Below, piece after piece: positions 62,317 to 64,000 of a stretch of 64,000 bases of DNA. A program made the translations under genes and the position numbers. The notes under the pieces were generated by a model, which was not told where the DNA came from, ran no database searches, and saw only the letters and a program-made list of their open reading frames with translations. Source of the stretch: an uncultured Mucilaginibacter sp. (GTDB lineage Bacteria > Bacteroidota > Bacteroidia > Sphingobacteriales > Sphingobacteriaceae); NCBI RefSeq assembly GCF_946479965.1, contig NZ_CAMLHX010000004.1, positions 69,211 through 133,210 of the forward strand, given 5' to 3'. The first letter of the stretch is position 1, and each line of letters starts with the position of its first letter.

Positions 62317-63447
62317 ATGAAGCATTATACTTTACTTACTTGTTTACTGTTTTGCGGTACTTTAGCCAACGCGCAGATAAAATTCAATACCGTTACCCGA
62401 AACATCAACATTAACTATATTAACAGAGATACCGTAAGCCTATCCTTAAATGAAAATTTTGAGATGGTTGACGACAGCTGCGCACAGATAATACGATACG
62501 GACGTTTGGAAATGCCCCAGCGTAAATTTAAGGGTAAGGTAAAAGATGTAAGCCGTGCAAATCCTCAACTAGTGTTAAGCGAAGGCTTTTATACTGAGAA
62601 TGGTTTAAAGGATGGGCCTTTTATAGCACGTTTTTTAAGCGGCAACCTGCAGGCGCAGGGTAACTTTAAAAACGGCGCTTACGATGGCAAGTGGGAGATT
62701 TTTTATGACAACAATAAGCCCCGGATAACATTTGAAGCCAATGGCAGCAATGTTAAAATAATTAATATGTGGGATGAAAAAGGTAACAAAATCATCGACA
62801 ACGGCAATGGCAATTACCGCGGCGCTCCGGGCGATCTGTTTTGGAAAGGGAAACTGGTTAACGGTAAGCCGGATGGTACCTGGAAAGCTATAAATACTAA
62901 TTTTCGCGGCGAGGAAATGGTAATGATAACCGAGAATTTTAAAAATGGCGTTTTTCAAAAAGGCAGCGGGATGATAGAGCCATATACCGACTCATCGCGT
63001 ATAATGATGGTAGCGCCAGATCTGTTGCCTTTTACCCGGGCGGAGGCTATGCGCGTGTCAATGACTATGTGCAACGGCACATCAATGTTTACAGTTAAAA
63101 AAGTAGTAAATGCCAAATACGGCAATGGGTTTGATAGCTTTAACACGCAGATACAGGATCTGATGCCCGACGCTTTTAAGGGTGTTGATATAAGAAGACT
63201 GACTTTCAACGAATTACTTTTTAAAGGCGAGATATCAACCAACGGAAGAATTGTAAACCTTAATGCCCAAAGCAACCAGAACGACGCGTTTGTTAGAACC
63301 TTAACAAGGCAACTACAAAAACTGCCTTTTTTAGAGCCCGCCACGGTTGATGGTAAGCCTGTAAAGCAAAAATTCACTATCGCGTTTAAATTTAACGAGG
63401 GGATGTACAGCTTTAACTATTCGTTGTTGCCTATAGAGGATAAGTAG
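62317..63447 (+). CDS. Exported MORN-like repeat protein with TonB-like C-terminal domain
   Basis: A 376-residue exported protein with signal peptide at residues 1-19 (CLLFCGTLANAQ). The middle has YwqK/MORN-like repeats (ENGLKDGPFIARFLSGNLQAQG, NFKNGAYDGKWEIFYDNNKP, LVNGKPDGTWKAI). The last 100 residues end with LQKLPFLEPATVDGKPVKQ and FTIAFKF, which resembles the TonB C-terminal domain that contacts outer-membrane receptors. There is no membrane anchor apart from the signal peptide, so it is not a normal TonB. Function unknown; envelope location inferred. Confidence 0.75.
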   Translation: MKHYTLLTCLLFCGTLANAQIKFNTVTRNININYINRDTVSLSLNENFEMVDDSCAQIIRYGRLEMPQRKFKGKVKDVSRANPQLVLSEGFYTENGLKDGPFIARFLSGNLQAQGNFKNGAYDGKWEIFYDNNKPRITFEANGSNVKIINMWDEKGNKIIDNGNGNYRGAPGDLFWKGKLVNGKPDGTWKAINTNFRGEEMVMITENFKNGVFQKGSGMIEPYTDSSRIMMVAPDLLPFTRAEAMRVSMTMCNGTSMFTVKKVVNAKYGNGFDSFNTQIQDLMPDAFKGVDIRRLTFNELLFKGEISTNGRIVNLNAQSNQNDAFVRTLTRQLQKLPFLEPATVDGKPVKQKFTIAFKFNEGMYSFNYSLLPIEDK

Positions 63448-63494
63448 CGATAAAATACTAAGTTGTTCTTTATACCAACTGCATAAGTTTCAAC

Positions 63495-64000
63495 TTATTG
63501 TTTTACCAGTCCTCTTCTCAGCATCATAGGTTCTACGCTTGGCTCACGGCCTCTGAAATTGCGAAACATTTTATCCAGCGGAATAGAATTGCCCGGTGTA
63601 AGTATCATATCTCTAAAACGTTGGCCGTTTTTGCGGGTAAGCCCGCCGTTTTCTTTAAACCAGTAGTAGGCATCATTGGCCATCACCGAGGTCCATAAAT
63701 AGGAGTAAAAGCCGGAAGCGTATCCTGTATTCCATATATGGCTAAAGTAGGTTGACCGGAAACGCAAAGGCACTTGCGGGATATCGATACCAGCCCTGTG
63801 TGTTGCGTCTGCTTCAAATTTATCTATATCAGTAACTAAGGCTTCATCTGCGGTGAGTTTATGCCATTGCAGGTCAAGGTAATCGTCGGCTAAAGCGTCC
63901 AGGGTTATGTATCCCTGATTAAATGCTTCAGCCTTTTTTAGCTTTTCAATAAGTTCTGCAGGCATGGGCTGCCTAGTTTGGTAATGAACCGCATAGTTGT
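63495..64000 (-). CDS. M3-family peptidase (dipeptidyl carboxypeptidase type), 3' part
   Basis: The C-terminal 167 residues of an M3 zinc peptidase; the frame stays open to the window edge (NYAVHYQTRQPMPAELIEKL), so the ATG at 63965 is internal. Signature segments near the C-terminus are FRSTYFSHIWNTGYASGFYSYLW (family motif around the substrate-binding tyrosines), NGGLTRKNGQRFRDMIL and RGREPSVEPMMLRRGL. The HEXXH zinc motif lies outside the window. It cleaves dipeptides from C-termini of oligopeptides. Confidence 0.93.
   Translation of the reverse strand, partial: NYAVHYQTRQPMPAELIEKLKKAEAFNQGYITLDALADDYLDLQWHKLTADEALVTDIDKFEADATHRAGIDIPQVPLRFRSTYFSHIWNTGYASGFYSYLWTSVMANDAYYWFKENGGLTRKNGQRFRDMILTPGNSIPLDKMFRNFRGREPSVEPMMLRRGLVKQ

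Overview
The window is a stretch of a Bacteroidota chromosome, most likely from the Sphingobacteriaceae (Mucilaginibacter/Pedobacter type). The evidence is the gene families present (GLPGLI, DUF3857, DUF4834, YfhO, a gliding-motility-type C-terminal domain, paired Gfo/Idh oxidoreductases, LytS/LytTR signalling) and the recurrent TAnnTTTG -7 promoter box used by the Bacteroidota housekeeping sigma factor. Genes are dense and mostly ordinary. No IS element, prophage, CRISPR array, rRNA or tRNA gene was recognised. The genus is an inference.

Layout. 1-3057: 3' end of glmS, two small VOC proteins, hisS. 3141-9655: three consecutive exported DUF3857 proteins (the first two a tandem duplication with a lost transglutaminase triad), then aat. 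9698-15197: ruvC, HIT protein, greA, a 2-hydroxyacid dehydrogenase, an MBL hydrolase and recJ, separated by striking word-repeat hairpins. 15265-19232: lptB, a GH3-family protein, an LprI-like protein, a free-standing B12-binding domain and an enoyl-CoA hydratase. 19283-24033 (minus): rimP-nusA-infB. 24178-29740: a lipoprotein, nnr, then (minus) gluQ, lipA and an ECF sigma/anti-sigma pair. 29865-33818: a LytS-type histidine kinase, a TlpA-like thioredoxin protein and a LytTR response regulator. 34063-39420: an exported amidotransferase-fold protein, leuS and an esterase-like hydrolase. 39472-48205: a Pro-rich exported repeat protein, a GLPGLI/outer-membrane protein pair, an RsmI-family methyltransferase, an FAD monooxygenase, a T9SS-type surface protein and pterin dehydratase. 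48285-50180: a chimeric gene. 50413-55749: uvrB, two tiny membrane proteins and YfhO. 55883-64000: two Gfo/Idh proteins, a GH30 glycosidase, a lone peptide-binding lipoprotein, a MORN/TonB-like protein and the 3' end of an M3 peptidase.

Four things stand out. (1) The kinase gene and the TlpA gene share one promoter architecture: two 9-bp direct repeats exactly 21 bp apart, the last one 28 nt from a TACCTTGC -7 box. This suits the LytTR regulator encoded in the same cluster. (2) Intergenic spaces carry inverted arms made of degenerate 8-nt or 7-nt words. Each locus has its own vocabulary but the same grammar, and one arm sits in frame inside leuS. (3) Two distant intergenic regions (33848-34050 and 61981-62223) are diverged copies of one element with iteron-like repeats; the same base differs between the elements but is uniform within each. 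(4) 48285-50180 is an in-frame fusion of a truncated DUF1593 protein to the second half of a RarD-type transporter.

All assignments come from reading motifs and family resemblance by eye; no database search was run.
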